Shown here: piece by piece, positions 1 to 10,958 of the stretch
Numbering within the stretch: position 1 is the stretch's first letter
Layout of the letters: the number at the start of each line of letters is the position of its first letter
Source: Microbacterium radiodurans
GTDB lineage: Bacteria > Actinomycetota > Actinomycetes > Actinomycetales > Microbacteriaceae
Assembly: GCF_008710705.1 (NCBI RefSeq)
Contig: NZ_VYRZ01000002.1
Location: 248,001 to 312,000, forward strand
Length of the DNA stretch: 64,000 nt
Reading direction: 5' to 3'
The notes under the pieces: generated by a model
Databases searched by the model: none
What the model was told of the DNA's origin: nothing
The model's input: the letters and a program-made list of their open reading frames with translations, nothing else
Made by a program: the position numbers and the translations under genes

Positions 1-1
1 C

Positions 2-2060
2 ATCTTCCGCGAGTACACGAAGCTCGTCGACGACCAGGCCAGCGAGCTGAAGACGCTCCGCGGAATGTTCCGCCTGCGCACCGGCACGCGGCCGGCGGTG
101 CCGATCGACGAGGTCGAGTCGGTCGCGTCGATCGTCAAGCGCTTCTCCACGGGAGCGATGAGCTACGGCTCGATCTCGCAGGAGGCGCACGAGACCCTCG
201 CGATCGCGATGAACCGCCTCGGTGCGAAGTCGAACACGGGCGAGGGCGGCGAGGACGTCGACCGCCTGCTCGACCCCGAACGCCGCAGCGCCATCAAGCA
301 GGTGGCGTCGGGCCGGTTCGGTGTGACGAGCATGTACCTGACCCACGCCGAGGACATCCAGATCAAGCTCGCGCAGGGCGCCAAGCCGGGCGAGGGCGGC
401 CAGCTGCCCCCGGGCAAGGTGTACCCGTGGATCGCCCGCACCCGCGGCGGCACCCCGGGCGTCGGGCTCATCTCGCCGCCGCCGCACCACGACATCTACT
501 CGATCGAGGATCTGAAGCAGCTGATCTTCGATCTGAAGCGCGCGAACCCGTCGGCGCGCGTCCACGTGAAGCTCGTCAGCCAGTCGGGCATCGGGGCGGT
601 CGCCGCCGGCACGGCCAAGGCTCTCGCCGACGTGATCCTCGTGTCGGGTCACGACGGCGGAACGGGCGCGAGCCCGTTGAACTCGCTCAAGCACGCGGGG
701 ACGCCGTGGGAGCTCGGTCTCGCCGAGACGCAGCAGACCCTGATGCTCAACGACATGCGCGACCGCGTCGTCGTGCAGGCCGACGGTCAGCTGAAGACCG
801 GTCGCGATGTCGTCATCGCGGCGCTCCTGGGCGCCGAGGAGTTCGGCTTCGCCACGACCGCACTCGTCGTCGAGGGCTGCATCATGATGCGGGTCTGCCA
901 CCTCGACACCTGCCCCGTGGGTGTCGCGACCCAGAACCCGGTGCTGCGCCAGCGCTTCACGGGCAAGCCCGAGTTCGTCGTCAACTTCATGGAGTTCGTC
1001 GCGCAGGAGGTGCGCGAGTACCTCGCCGAGCTCGGCTTCCGCTCGCTCGACGAGGCGATCGGCCGGAACGACGTGCTCGATGTCGACGGCGCGATCGAGC
1101 ATTGGAAGGCCCGCGGCCTCGACCTCGCGCCGATCCTCACCGGACCGGCCTTCGCCGAGGACGCCGCGCGCCGCCACCTGCGCGATCAGGATCACGAGCT
1201 GGACGAGCACTTCGACGTGCAGCTCATCGAGCGCGCCCAGGACGTCGTCGCGCACGGCGGCAGCATCCGCATCGACCTGCCGATCCGCAACACCGAACGC
1301 GCCGTCGGCACGATGCTCGGGAACCGCGTCACGCTCGCGCACGGGGAGAACGGCCTGCCGACGGACTCGATCGTCGTGTCGCTGACCGGTTCGGCCGGGC
1401 AGTCCTTCGGCGCCTTCCTGCCGTCGGGGATCACGCTCCGGCTCGAGGGCGACTCGAACGACTACGTCGGCAAGGGGCTCTCCGGTGGTCAGATCGTCGT
1501 GCGGCCGCCGCGCGGCGCCGTCTTCGACGCCTCGCAGAACGTCATCGCGGGCAATGTCATCGGCTACGGCGCCACGCAGGGGACCATGTTCCTGCGGGGT
1601 GTCGTGGGGGAGCGATTCCTCGTCCGGAACTCCGGCGCGACAGCGGTCGTCGAGGGTGTCGGCGACCACGCCCTGGAGTACATGACGGGCGGACTCGCGG
1701 TCATCCTCGGCGAGACCGGCCGCAACCTCGGCGCCGGCATGTCCGGCGGAAACGCCTACGTCTACCGGCTCGACCGGGCGAACGTGAACCGCGAAGCGAT
1801 CGCCAGCGGCGAGCTCGAGCTCGCCGAGATGGGGTCGGGCGACGTCGAGATGCTGCGCGACCTTCTCGAGCGGCACGTCGCCGAGACCGACTCCGAGCTC
1901 GCCGCCCGGCTGCTCGAGAACTTCGAGGACGAGGCGCAGAACTTCGTCCGTGTGGTGCCGCGGGATTACGCCGCGGTGCTCGAAACCCGTCAGACGGCGG
2001 CCGCCGAGGGGCTCGACCCCGACGGCGACGTCGTGTGGAACCGCATCCTGGAGGTGACAG

Positions 2061-2068
<8 letters not shown>
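2..2068 (+). CDS. gltB: Glutamate synthase large subunit, C-terminal part (5' truncated)
   Basis: The frame is open from the first base, so the gene begins before the window; about 688 residues of the C-terminal half are present. This subunit makes glutamate from 2-oxoglutarate and glutamine-derived ammonia. Visible are the FMN-binding synthase domain (motif [10 protein letters not shown], near base 650), the cysteine cluster of the 3Fe-4S centre ([15 protein letters not shown], near 877-921) and the terminal glycine-rich beta-helix domain (bases about 1290-1830). The N-terminal glutaminase domain lies outside. The stop overlaps the gltD start by 8 bases, so the two subunits are translationally coupled. 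Confidence 0.97.
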
Positions 2069-3527
<1,459 letters not shown>

Positions 3528-3569
3528 GCTGGACCCATCCCCTCTCGACCCGACAACACCGGAGATTCA

Positions 3570-5018
3570 GTGAGACGCGCCAAGATCGTCGCCACCCTGG
3601 GACCGGCCACAGCCAGCTATGAGATGGTGCGAGCCATCATCGACGCCGGCGTGGACGTGACCCGCTTCAACCTCAGCCACGGAGACTATTCGGAGCACGA
3701 GGTCCGCTGGGCCAACGTCCGCAAGGCCGCCGACGACGCCGGTCGCCCCGTCGCGATCCTCGTCGACCTGCAGGGCCCCAAGATCCGCCTCGGCAAGTTC
3801 GAGAACGGCCCGCACCACCTCGCCGTGGGCGACATCTTCAAGATCACGACCGATGACATCCTCGGCACCAAGGAGATCGTCTCCACGACCTTCAAGGGAC
3901 TGCCGGGCGACGTGAAGGCGGGCGACTTCCTGCTGATCGACGACGGCAAGGTGCGGGTCGAGGTCGTGTCGGTCGAGGGGTCGGTCGTCACCACCAAGGT
4001 GATCGTCGCGGGCCCGGTGTCGAACAACAAGGGGATCAACCTTCCCGGTGTCGCGGTGAGCGTGCCGGCCCTGTCCGACAAGGACGAGTCCGACCTGCGC
4101 TGGGGCCTCCAGCAGGGCGCGGACATCATCGCGCTGTCGTTCGTGCGCGACGCAGCCGACATCACCCGCGTGCACGAGATCATGGCGGAGGAGGGCCGCA
4201 AGGTCCCCGTCATCGCGAAGATCGAGAAGCCGCAGGCTGTCGACAACCTCGAGGAGATCATCGACGCCTTCGACGGGATCATGGTCGCCCGTGGCGACCT
4301 CGGGGTCGAGCTGCCCCTCGAGGCCGTGCCGATCGTGCAGAAGCGCGCGGTCGCGCTCTGCCGCCGGATGGCCAAGCCCGTCATCGTCGCGACGCAGATG
4401 CTCGAGTCGATGATCGAGAACCCGGTGCCGACCCGCGCCGAGACGAGCGACGTCGCCAACGCCGTCCTCGACGGTGCCGACGCCGTGATGCTCTCGGGCG
4501 AGACGAGCGTGGGCAAGTACCCCGTCGTCGTCGTCGAGACCATGGCGCGGATCGTCGATTCGACCGAGACGCACGGCCTCGAGCGCATCGCGCCGCTGAC
4601 GGCCAAGCCCCGCACGCAGGGTGGTGCGATCACGCTCGCCGCGATGGAGGTCGCCCAGTTCATCGAGGCGAAATTCCTCTGCATGTTCACCGAGTCGGGC
4701 GACACGGCCCGCCGGATGTCGCGTCTGCGGCCCGCGATCCCCATGATCGCGTTCGCCACCGACCCGGCGATCCGCCGTCGCATGGCGCTCACGTGGGGCA
4801 TCCGCTCGAGCCTCGTCGAGGAGGTCGCGCACACCGACCTGATGTACCACCAGGTGGACGACTACTTCCTCTCGAACGGGCTCGCCGAAGTCGGCGACAA
4901 GGTGGTCGTGATCTCGGGGTCCCCTCCCGGAATCGAGGGCGCGACCAACGACATCCGCATCCACAAGATCGGTGACGCCGTGAACGGCCGCGCTCCGATC
5001 TACCAGGCGGCGCAGTAG
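3570..5018 (+). CDS. pyk: Pyruvate kinase
   Basis: The 482-residue enzyme converts phosphoenolpyruvate and ADP to pyruvate and ATP, the last step of glycolysis. Recognisable are the N-terminal RRAKIVATLGPA, the substrate-loop motif TRFNLSHG, the metal-binding signature (IMVARGDLGVELPLE, about residue 235-250) and the KPVIVATQMLESM helix. Length is normal for a bacterial homotetrameric form. The GTG start has a GGAG five bases upstream. The gene is followed by a strong hairpin shared with the convergent tRNA gene. Confidence 0.97.
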   Translation: MRRAKIVATLGPATASYEMVRAIIDAGVDVTRFNLSHGDYSEHEVRWANVRKAADDAGRPVAILVDLQGPKIRLGKFENGPHHLAVGDIFKITTDDILGTKEIVSTTFKGLPGDVKAGDFLLIDDGKVRVEVVSVEGSVVTTKVIVAGPVSNNKGINLPGVAVSVPALSDKDESDLRWGLQQGADIIALSFVRDAADITRVHEIMAEEGRKVPVIAKIEKPQAVDNLEEIIDAFDGIMVARGDLGVELPLEAVPIVQKRAVALCRRMAKPVIVATQMLESMIENPVPTRAETSDVANAVLDGADAVMLSGETSVGKYPVVVVETMARIVDSTETHGLERIAPLTAKPRTQGGAITLAAMEVAQFIEAKFLCMFTESGDTARRMSRLRPAIPMIAFATDPAIRRRMALTWGIRSSLVEEVAHTDLMYHQVDDYFLSNGLAEVGDKVVVISGSPPGIEGATNDIRIHKIGDAVNGRAPIYQAAQ

Positions 5019-5037
5019 TCTCCGGTCCTCACGCGCA

Positions 5038-5076
5038 CAGCGGGCGGGTGTCTCATCTCGAGACGCCCGCCCGCTG
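5038..5076. terminator. Hairpin between pyk and tRNA-Leu
   Basis: A 17-bp stem (CAGCGGGCGGGTGTCTC with its complement, one G-T pair) encloses a 5-base loop. No T-tract follows in either direction. It lies between two convergent genes and could serve both. Confidence 0.65.
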
Positions 5077-5103
5077 TCGTCGTCGGCCCGGTGCCGGACC
5101 CGC

Positions 5104-5187
5104 TGGTGCCGATGGTGGGAGTCGAACCCACACGTCCGAAGACAACCGAGTTTGAGTCGGTCGCGTCTGCCATTCCGCCACATCGGC
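5104..5187 (-). tRNA. tRNA-Leu, anticodon CAA
   Basis: Read on the minus strand, the acceptor stem GCCGATG pairs with CATCGGC, with discriminator A and an encoded CCA end. The anticodon stem ACCGA/TCGGT encloses the loop CTCAAAC, giving anticodon CAA, which reads TTG. The T arm contains GGTTCGACTCC and there is a long variable arm, as expected for a class II leucine tRNA. Confidence 0.95.
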
Positions 5188-5200
5188 GCACGTGGGAACG

Positions 5201-5206
5201 AGCCTA
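5201..5206 (-). promoter_or_regulatory. -10 box of tRNA-Leu(CAA) (TAGGCT)
   Basis: TAGGCT on the minus strand lies 13 bases before the mature tRNA 5' end, which leaves only a few leader bases for RNase P to remove. Confidence 0.55.
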
Positions 5207-5252
5207 CCGCGCCGTCGGCCGCCTCCGAGCGCTGCCCGGGAGGCCGATACCG

Positions 5253-5258
5253 TAGGAT
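5253..5258 (+). promoter_or_regulatory. -10 box of pdtaR (TAGGAT), leaderless
   Basis: TAGGAT lies six bases before the GTG at 5265 and no Shine-Dalgarno sequence is present. The transcript probably begins at or next to the start codon. Confidence 0.55.
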
Positions 5259-5264
5259 CGAACG

Positions 5265-5882
5265 GTGACAGAGCAAGAAGCCGCCCCCGCCGCCTCCGCA
5301 CCCGCGCCCCGTCGCGTGGTCGTCGCCGAGGACGAGTCGCTGATCCGTCTCGACATCGTCGAGATCCTGCGCGACAACGGTTACGACGTGGTCGGCGAGG
5401 CGGGCGACGGCGAGACCGCCGTTCAGCTCGCGACCGACCTGCGTCCCGACCTCGTGATCATGGACGTGAAGATGCCCATCCTCGACGGCATCTCCGCGGC
5501 CGAGCGCCTCGGCAAGGCGCACATCGCGCCGGTCGTGCTCCTCACGGCCTTCAGCCAGAAGGAGCTCGTCGAGCGGGCGACCGAGGCCGGCGCCCTCGCG
5601 TACGTCGTCAAGCCCTTCACCCCGAACGACCTGCTGCCCGCGATCGAGATCGCGCTGGCCCGCTACGAGCAGATCATCACTCTCGAGGCCGAGGTCGCCG
5701 ACATGGTCGAGCGCTTCGAGACCCGCAAGCTGGTCGATCGCGCGAAGGGCCTCCTCAACGAGAAGATGGGTCTGAGCGAGCCCGAGGCGTTCCGCTGGAT
5801 CCAGAAGGCGTCGATGGACCGCCGCCTCACGATGCAGGACGTCGCGAAGGCCATCATCGAGCAGCTCGCCCCCAAGAAGTAG
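5265..5882 (+). CDS. pdtaR: ANTAR-domain response regulator
   Basis: The 205-residue protein has an N-terminal receiver domain (phospho-acceptor Asp67 in DLVIMDVKMP, acidic pair AEDE at 21-24) and a C-terminal ANTAR RNA-binding domain (about 143-200, KLVDRAKGLLNEKMG). ANTAR proteins bind paired hexanucleotide-loop RNA hairpins and prevent transcription termination. The domain order and a 15-residue Ala/Pro-rich N-terminal tail match the M. tuberculosis PdtaR type (Rv1626). No partner kinase is in the window. The GTG start is set by the upstream hexamer. A hairpin terminator follows. Confidence 0.9.
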   Translation: MTEQEAAPAASAPAPRRVVVAEDESLIRLDIVEILRDNGYDVVGEAGDGETAVQLATDLRPDLVIMDVKMPILDGISAAERLGKAHIAPVVLLTAFSQKELVERATEAGALAYVVKPFTPNDLLPAIEIALARYEQIITLEAEVADMVERFETRKLVDRAKGLLNEKMGLSEPEAFRWIQKASMDRRLTMQDVAKAIIEQLAPKK

Positions 5883-5901
5883 TCCGCTCCGCGAGACGTC
5901 T

Positions 5902-5948
5902 CTTTCGCGCCGAGAGCCCGGGTTCTACCCGCGGTCTCGGCGCGAAAG
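5902..5948. terminator. Bidirectional hairpin between pdtaR and the thioesterase gene
   Basis: The arms CTTTCGCGCCGAGAGCC and GGTCTCGGCGCGAAAG pair almost completely across a GC-rich 14-base loop, between two convergent genes. Each arm ends in a short A or T run. Confidence 0.7.
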
Positions 5949-5973
5949 TGCTTTCTCGCGCGGGGGAGCCGGT

Positions 5974-6441
5974 TCAGGATGCGGCGGGTGCGTCCTTGAT
6001 CATGTTGGTGATCCGGATCGTCGAGCACCGGCGGCCCTGCTCGTCCGTCACGACGATCTCGTGAACCGTCATCGAGCGGCCGAGGTGGAGCGGGATGCAG
6101 GTTCCCGTCACGATGCCGGACGTCGCCGACCGTGTGTGCGTGGCGTTGATGTCGACACCGACCGCGAGGCGGCCCGGACCGGCGTGCATGTTGGCAGCCA
6201 TGGAACCGAGCGATTCACCGAGTACGACGTACGCACCGCCGTGGAGGAGGCCGACCGGCTGGGTATTCCCCTCGACGGGCATCGTCGCGACGCACCGCTC
6301 GGCGGCGAACTCGACGAACTCGATCCCCATCCGCTCGGCGAGGGCTCCCTTGCCCCGACCCTGAGCCCAGGCGAGCCCGTCCCCGGCGTCGTCGCGTGCG
6401 GTGTCGATGTCGGTCATCTCCGGGTCGATCGTCTCAGGCAT
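5974..6441 (-). CDS. Hotdog-fold acyl-CoA thioesterase (PaaI/YbgC-like)
   Basis: The 155-residue single-domain protein has the hotdog helix motif GLLHGGAYVVLGES followed by the beta-strand LAVGVDINATHTRS. This is typical of PaaI-type thioesterases that hydrolyse aromatic or medium-chain acyl-CoA thioesters in the cytoplasm. The first 20 residues are acidic and poorly conserved in the family, so the internal Met9 is a possible alternative start. The gene is divergent from polA, 57 bases away. The substrate cannot be told from sequence. Confidence 0.85.
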   Translation of the reverse strand: MPETIDPEMTDIDTARDDAGDGLAWAQGRGKGALAERMGIEFVEFAAERCVATMPVEGNTQPVGLLHGGAYVVLGESLGSMAANMHAGPGRLAVGVDINATHTRSATSGIVTGTCIPLHLGRSMTVHEIVVTDEQGRRCSTIRITNMIKDAPAAS

Positions 6442-6486
6442 GCTCCACCCTCAGTCGCAGCGGGTCGTCGTGTCCGCCGCGCTCGT

Positions 6487-6492
6487 TAGGCT
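6487..6492 (+). promoter_or_regulatory. -10 box of polA (TAGGCT), leaderless
   Basis: TAGGCT lies six bases before the GTG start of polA and no ribosome binding site is present. Confidence 0.6.
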
Positions 6493-6498
6493 GGTCGG

Positions 6499-9138
6499 GT
6501 GACGGACTCCTCGAAGCCTACCCTCCTGGTCGTCGACGGCCATTCGCTGGCCTACCGGGCCTTCTTCGCCCTCCCGGTGGACAACTTCACGACGAAGGAC
6601 GGGCAGCACACGAACGGCATCTACGGCTTCCTGTCGATGTTCGTCAACCTCATCAAGGCCGAGAAGCCGACCCACCTCGCGGTGGCCTTCGACACGTCCC
6701 GTCAGTCGTTCCGCACGCGCGAATACAGCGAGTACAAGGCCAACCGGTCCGAGTCGCCCGCGGAGTTCAAGGGTCAGATCCCCCTCCTGCAGGAGTGTCT
6801 GGCCGCGATGAACGTGACCGTCCTCACCAAGGAGGACGTCGAGGCCGACGACATCCTCGCGACCCTGGCGACGCAGGGCGCGGCGGACGGCTTCGACGTC
6901 CTGGTCTGCTCGGGCGATCGCGACACGATCCAGCTGGTCACCGACGACGTCACCCTGCTCTATCCGAGCGTTCAGGGGGTCTCGCAGCTGAAGCGCTACA
7001 CCCCCGACGCCGTCGTGGAGAAGTACGGTCTGCCGCCCGAGAACTACCCCGACATCGCCGCCCTGGTCGGTGAGACCAGCGACAACCTGCCCGGTGTCCC
7101 GAAAGTGGGGGAGAAGACGGCGGTGAAGTGGCTGACGCAGTGGGGCACGCTCGACGCGCTCCTCGAGAACGCCGACAAGATCGGCGGAGTCGTCGGCGGA
7201 AATCTCCGCGACCACCTCGACGATGTCCGGCGCAACCGCACGCTGAACCGGTTGCTCCGCGACGTCGAGCTCCCGGTCGCGCCGGCTGACCTCGCCGTCG
7301 GGCCGATCGACGCCGAGGCGGTTCGCGACATCTTCGCGCGCCTCGAGTTCCGCACGCTCCTCCCGCGGGTGTTCGAGGCAGCGGGCGCCGATCCGGCGAT
7401 GGCCGTCGAGACGGCGGCTCCGGCCGTTCCCGCCCCCACCGCCGGCGAGCCCGACGCCGCCGGGCTGGCCGAGTGGGCGACGGCGCAGACCGGCGAGGTC
7501 GGCGTGAGCGTCATCGTCGCCGGCGGGTTCCCGCAGCGGATCGGGCTCGCCTCCGCCGATGCCGCGGTCGAGTCGACGTGGGACGACGACGTGGCGGCGG
7601 CGCTGCGCGATTGGCTCGAGTCCGACGCGCCGAAGGTTCTGAACGACGCGAAGCAGCAGGTGAAGGCGCTGCGTCGCGCCGGCATCCGTCTCGGTGGCCT
7701 CGTGTTCGACCCGCTCCTCGCGGGGTGGCTCCTCCGGCCGAGCTTCCCGGACAAGTCGCTCGCGGACCTCGTCCACCGCTACCTCGACGAGAAGCTCCCC
7801 GAGTCCGATCCGGCGCAGCTCGTGCCCGAGACCGAGGGCGCGACGCCCGGACAGCTGTCGTGGTTCGTGCTGCGCGTGGCCGACGCGCTGCGCGGCGAGC
7901 TGCCGGCATCCGTCGCGCGCGTTCTCACCGAGATCGAGCTCCCCACCCTCGGAACGCTCGCAGACATGGAACTCGCCGGCGTCTCCGTGTCGCACGAGAA
8001 GCTCTCGACGTTCTCGGCCGAGCTCGGCGCCCGCTCCGACGACATCGCCCAGCGCGCGTTCGCGACGATCGATCGCGAGGTGAACCTCGGGTCGCCGAAG
8101 CAGCTGCAGGAGGTGCTGTTCGAGCAGCTACAGCTGCCGAAGACCCGCAAGACGAAGACGGGGTACTCGACGGATGCGGCGGTGCTCGCCGACCTCCAGG
8201 AGTCGAACCCCCATCCATTCCTCGAACTGCTGCTGCAGCATCGCGAGGCGACGAAGCTCCGTCAGATCATCGAATCACTCGACACGGCCATCGCGGCCGA
8301 CGACCGGATCCACACGACGTACGTGCAGACCGGAAGCCAGACCGGCCGGCTCTCGAGCACGGACCCGAACCTCCAGAACATCCCGATCCGCAACGAGGAG
8401 AGCCGCCGGATCCGCGCCGCGTTCGAGGTGGGTGAGGGATTCGAGACGCTCCTGACCGCCGACTACTCGCAGATCGAGATGCGCATCATGGCGCATCTGT
8501 CCGAAGACCCCGGCCTCATCGAGGCGTTCGTCTCCGGCGAGGACCTCCACCGGTTCGTCGGCGCACGAGTCTTCGGTGTGGACCCGGAAGAGGTCACACC
8601 GGCGATGCGCACGAAGGTGAAGGCCATGTCGTACGGCCTCGTCTACGGCCTCTCGGCGTTCGGGCTCTCCAAGCAGCTGCGCATCGAGCAGTCCGAGGCG
8701 AAGCAGCTCATGCTCGAGTACTTCGCGCGCTTCGGCTCCGTCCGCGACTACCTGCGCTCGAGCGTCGAGCAGGCCCGCATCGACGGCTTCACCGAGACGA
8801 TCTTCGGGCGCCGTCGGCCGTTCCCCGACCTCGCGAGCCCCAACCGCGTCCTCCGCGAGAACGCCGAGCGGGCTGCGCTGAACGCTCCGATCCAGGGCAG
8901 CGCAGCCGACATCATGAAGATCGCCCTCGTCAACATCCACGAGGAGTTCCGCGCCCAGGGGCTGCGATCCCGGGTGCTGCTCCAGATCCACGACGAACTC
9001 GTCGTCGAGGTGTCGACGGGGGAGTGGGATGCCGCAGAGCGGATCGTCCGCGACCGGATGGGAGACGCCGCCGATCTGACCGTCCCGCTCGAGGTTCAGA
9101 TCGGCCGAGGCGGCGACTGGGACGTGGCGGGACACTGA
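6499..9138 (+). CDS. polA: DNA polymerase I
   Basis: The 879-residue repair and Okazaki-fragment polymerase has three parts. An N-terminal 5'-3' nuclease domain (1-300) shows VVDGHSLAYRAFF, VEADDILATLA and GETSDNLPGVPKVGEKTA. The middle 3'-5' exonuclease-like domain (about 310-490) has no recognisable DxE catalytic motif and is probably inactive, as in other actinobacterial PolA. The C-terminal polymerase domain has motif A (Asp655 in TADYSQIEMR), the motif B helix near 704-717 (RTKVKAMSYGLVYG) and motif C (Asp832 in QIHDELVVE). The GTG start is fixed by the TAGGCT box. Confidence 0.97.
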   Translation: MTDSSKPTLLVVDGHSLAYRAFFALPVDNFTTKDGQHTNGIYGFLSMFVNLIKAEKPTHLAVAFDTSRQSFRTREYSEYKANRSESPAEFKGQIPLLQECLAAMNVTVLTKEDVEADDILATLATQGAADGFDVLVCSGDRDTIQLVTDDVTLLYPSVQGVSQLKRYTPDAVVEKYGLPPENYPDIAALVGETSDNLPGVPKVGEKTAVKWLTQWGTLDALLENADKIGGVVGGNLRDHLDDVRRNRTLNRLLRDVELPVAPADLAVGPIDAEAVRDIFARLEFRTLLPRVFEAAGADPAMAVETAAPAVPAPTAGEPDAAGLAEWATAQTGEVGVSVIVAGGFPQRIGLASADAAVESTWDDDVAAALRDWLESDAPKVLNDAKQQVKALRRAGIRLGGLVFDPLLAGWLLRPSFPDKSLADLVHRYLDEKLPESDPAQLVPETEGATPGQLSWFVLRVADALRGELPASVARVLTEIELPTLGTLADMELAGVSVSHEKLSTFSAELGARSDDIAQRAFATIDREVNLGSPKQLQEVLFEQLQLPKTRKTKTGYSTDAAVLADLQESNPHPFLELLLQHREATKLRQIIESLDTAIAADDRIHTTYVQTGSQTGRLSSTDPNLQNIPIRNEESRRIRAAFEVGEGFETLLTADYSQIEMRIMAHLSEDPGLIEAFVSGEDLHRFVGARVFGVDPEEVTPAMRTKVKAMSYGLVYGLSAFGLSKQLRIEQSEAKQLMLEYFARFGSVRDYLRSSVEQARIDGFTETIFGRRRPFPDLASPNRVLRENAERAALNAPIQGSAADIMKIALVNIHEEFRAQGLRSRVLLQIHDELVVEVSTGEWDAAERIVRDRMGDAADLTVPLEVQIGRGGDWDVAGH

Positions 9139-9173
9139 AGACCGGCCATCCGCAGGACGGAGTCCGCCGCGAG

Positions 9174-9179
9174 TAGGCT
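9174..9179 (+). promoter_or_regulatory. -10 box of the DUF885 gene (TAGGCT), leaderless
   Basis: TAGGCT lies six bases before the ATG at 9186. Confidence 0.6.
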
Positions 9180-9185
9180 CGAAAG

Positions 9186-10862
9186 ATGACCGAATCCCAG
9201 CGCACCCCCACGCCGATCGACACGATCGCGGACGCGTGGGTCGACACCGTGGCCGAGCTCTCGCCCGGCTTGGCGACCTACATCGGCCGGTTCGAGCACA
9301 ACGGACGTCTCGACGACCTCTCGCCCGCGGGCGCCGAGCGGACGGTGGCCGCCGCGCGCGACACCCTCACGCGGCTCGAAGCCGCCCAGCCGATCGACGA
9401 CGTCGACCGCGTGACCCAGGCCGACCTCGCGGGAGACCTGAGGCTGCAGATCGAGCTGCACGAAGCCGGAGCGCACCTGCGCGACGTGAACGTGATCGCC
9501 TCGCCGGCTCAGGACATCCGCAGCACCTTCGATCTCATGCCCACCGACACCGTCGAGGACTGGTCGGTCATCTCCACGCGTCTGGCCGCCGTGCCGGGAG
9601 CGCTGGCCGGCTACATCCAGACGCTGCGACAGGGCATCGCCGAGGGCACCGTCCCCGCGCGACGTCAGGTCGCCGAGGTCGCCACGCAGATCGGTCGCTA
9701 CACCGCGGACGCCGGCTTCTTCGCCGTTTTCGCCGGCGACGCGGCTCCGTCGGAAGGCGCACTCCCGGCATCGCTCGCGCGAGAGCTCGCCGACAACGCC
9801 AACGCGGCGCGGGTCGCCTACGACGACCTGGCGGGCTTCTTCACGAGCGAGCTCCTGCCCGCCGCCGGCGACACCGACGCCGTCGGACGAGAGCTCTACG
9901 CGCTGCACTCCCGACGGTTCCTCGGCGCGACGATCGACCTCGACGAGACCTACGAGTGGGGCCTCGAGGAGCTCGCCCGCATGGTCGCCGAGCAGGAATC
10001 CGTCGCGAACGAGATCCTGCCCGGCTCATCGGTCGAAGAGGCCGTGGCCTTCCTCGAGCAGGACGCCTCCCGCAAGCTCCACGGCACCGAAGCGCTGCAG
10101 CGCTGGATGCAGGAGACCAGCGACCGGGCCGTCGCCGAGCTCGGCCGGAGCCACTTCGACATCCCCGAGCCCATCCGCACGCTCGAGTGCATGATCGCCC
10201 CCACCAATGAGGGCGGGATCTACTACACCGGTCCGACCGACGACTTCTCGCGCCCCGGGCGGATGTGGTGGTCGGTGCCCGAGGGCGTCGACTCCTTCGA
10301 CACGTGGCGCGAGCTCACGACCGTGTACCACGAGGGGGTCCCGGGCCATCACCTGCAGATCGCGCAGTCGGTCTACAACCGTGCGGAGCTCAACTCGTGG
10401 CGCCGACTCCTCGCCGGCTCGAGCGGACACGCCGAAGGCTGGGCGCTCTACGCCGAACGACTCATGGAGCAGCTCGGCTACCTGGACGACCCGGCCGATC
10501 GTCTCGGCATGCTCGACGGGCAGCGCATGCGCGCAGCGCGCGTCGTACTCGACATCGGCGTGCACCTGGGCAAGGTCCGGCCGGACGGCGAGGGCGCGTG
10601 GGACGCCGAGTACGCCCTCGCCTTCATGCAGCGCAACGTCAACATGCCCGACGAATTCGTCCGCTTCGAAGTGAACCGCTACCTCGGCTGGCCCGGGCAG
10701 GCGCCGTCCTACAAGGTCGGCCAGCGCATCTGGGAGCAGATCCGCGACGAGTACGCCGCGCGGCAGGGGAGCGCCTTCGACATCAAGGCCTTCCACATGA
10801 CGGCGCTCCGCCTGGGCGGCGTCGGCCTCGACACGCTCCGGATGGCACTGACGCAGGACTGA
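9186..10862 (+). CDS. DUF885 family protein, putative metallopeptidase
   Basis: The 558-residue protein matches the DUF885 family by its conserved YHEGVPGHHLQIAQ motif (about residue 380), where His-Glu and a later Glu (HAEGWALYAE) look like a zinc site similar to gluzincin peptidases. No signal peptide is visible, so it should be cytoplasmic. The N-terminal half is helical and rich in acidic residues. Family members are annotated as peptidases by fold, but the substrate is unknown. It is probably monocistronic, ending before a strong hairpin. Confidence 0.85.
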   Translation: MTESQRTPTPIDTIADAWVDTVAELSPGLATYIGRFEHNGRLDDLSPAGAERTVAAARDTLTRLEAAQPIDDVDRVTQADLAGDLRLQIELHEAGAHLRDVNVIASPAQDIRSTFDLMPTDTVEDWSVISTRLAAVPGALAGYIQTLRQGIAEGTVPARRQVAEVATQIGRYTADAGFFAVFAGDAAPSEGALPASLARELADNANAARVAYDDLAGFFTSELLPAAGDTDAVGRELYALHSRRFLGATIDLDETYEWGLEELARMVAEQESVANEILPGSSVEEAVAFLEQDASRKLHGTEALQRWMQETSDRAVAELGRSHFDIPEPIRTLECMIAPTNEGGIYYTGPTDDFSRPGRMWWSVPEGVDSFDTWRELTTVYHEGVPGHHLQIAQSVYNRAELNSWRRLLAGSSGHAEGWALYAERLMEQLGYLDDPADRLGMLDGQRMRAARVVLDIGVHLGKVRPDGEGAWDAEYALAFMQRNVNMPDEFVRFEVNRYLGWPGQAPSYKVGQRIWEQIRDEYAARQGSAFDIKAFHMTALRLGGVGLDTLRMALTQD

Positions 10863-10897
10863 CGGTCGCATATTCGCAGTCCACGACGGACCGCGAC

Positions 10898-10928
10898 GGG
10901 GGGTCGGGAATACTGTTCCCGACCCCCC
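10898..10928 (+). terminator. Perfect 13-bp hairpin between the DUF885 and LLM genes
   Basis: GGGGGGTCGGGAA pairs with TTCCCGACCCCCC around the loop TACTG, and the stem can extend by two to four more pairs outward. No T-tract follows, and the next gene begins only 30 bases later. It is either a terminator for the upstream gene or a structured leader of the downstream one. Confidence 0.6.
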
Positions 10929-10958
10929 GTTGTATGCACGTGAATGAAAGGTGCGATC

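Noticed and set aside
3567..5522. Long open frame on the minus strand across pyk and tRNA-Leu
   Set aside because: It runs through a tRNA gene and a terminator hairpin and has a low-complexity sequence; pyk on the plus strand is unambiguous.
10944..10958. ATG at 10944 as the start of the LLM gene
   Set aside because: It has no ribosome binding site or leaderless box. AAAGG lies at proper distance from the ATG at 10959.
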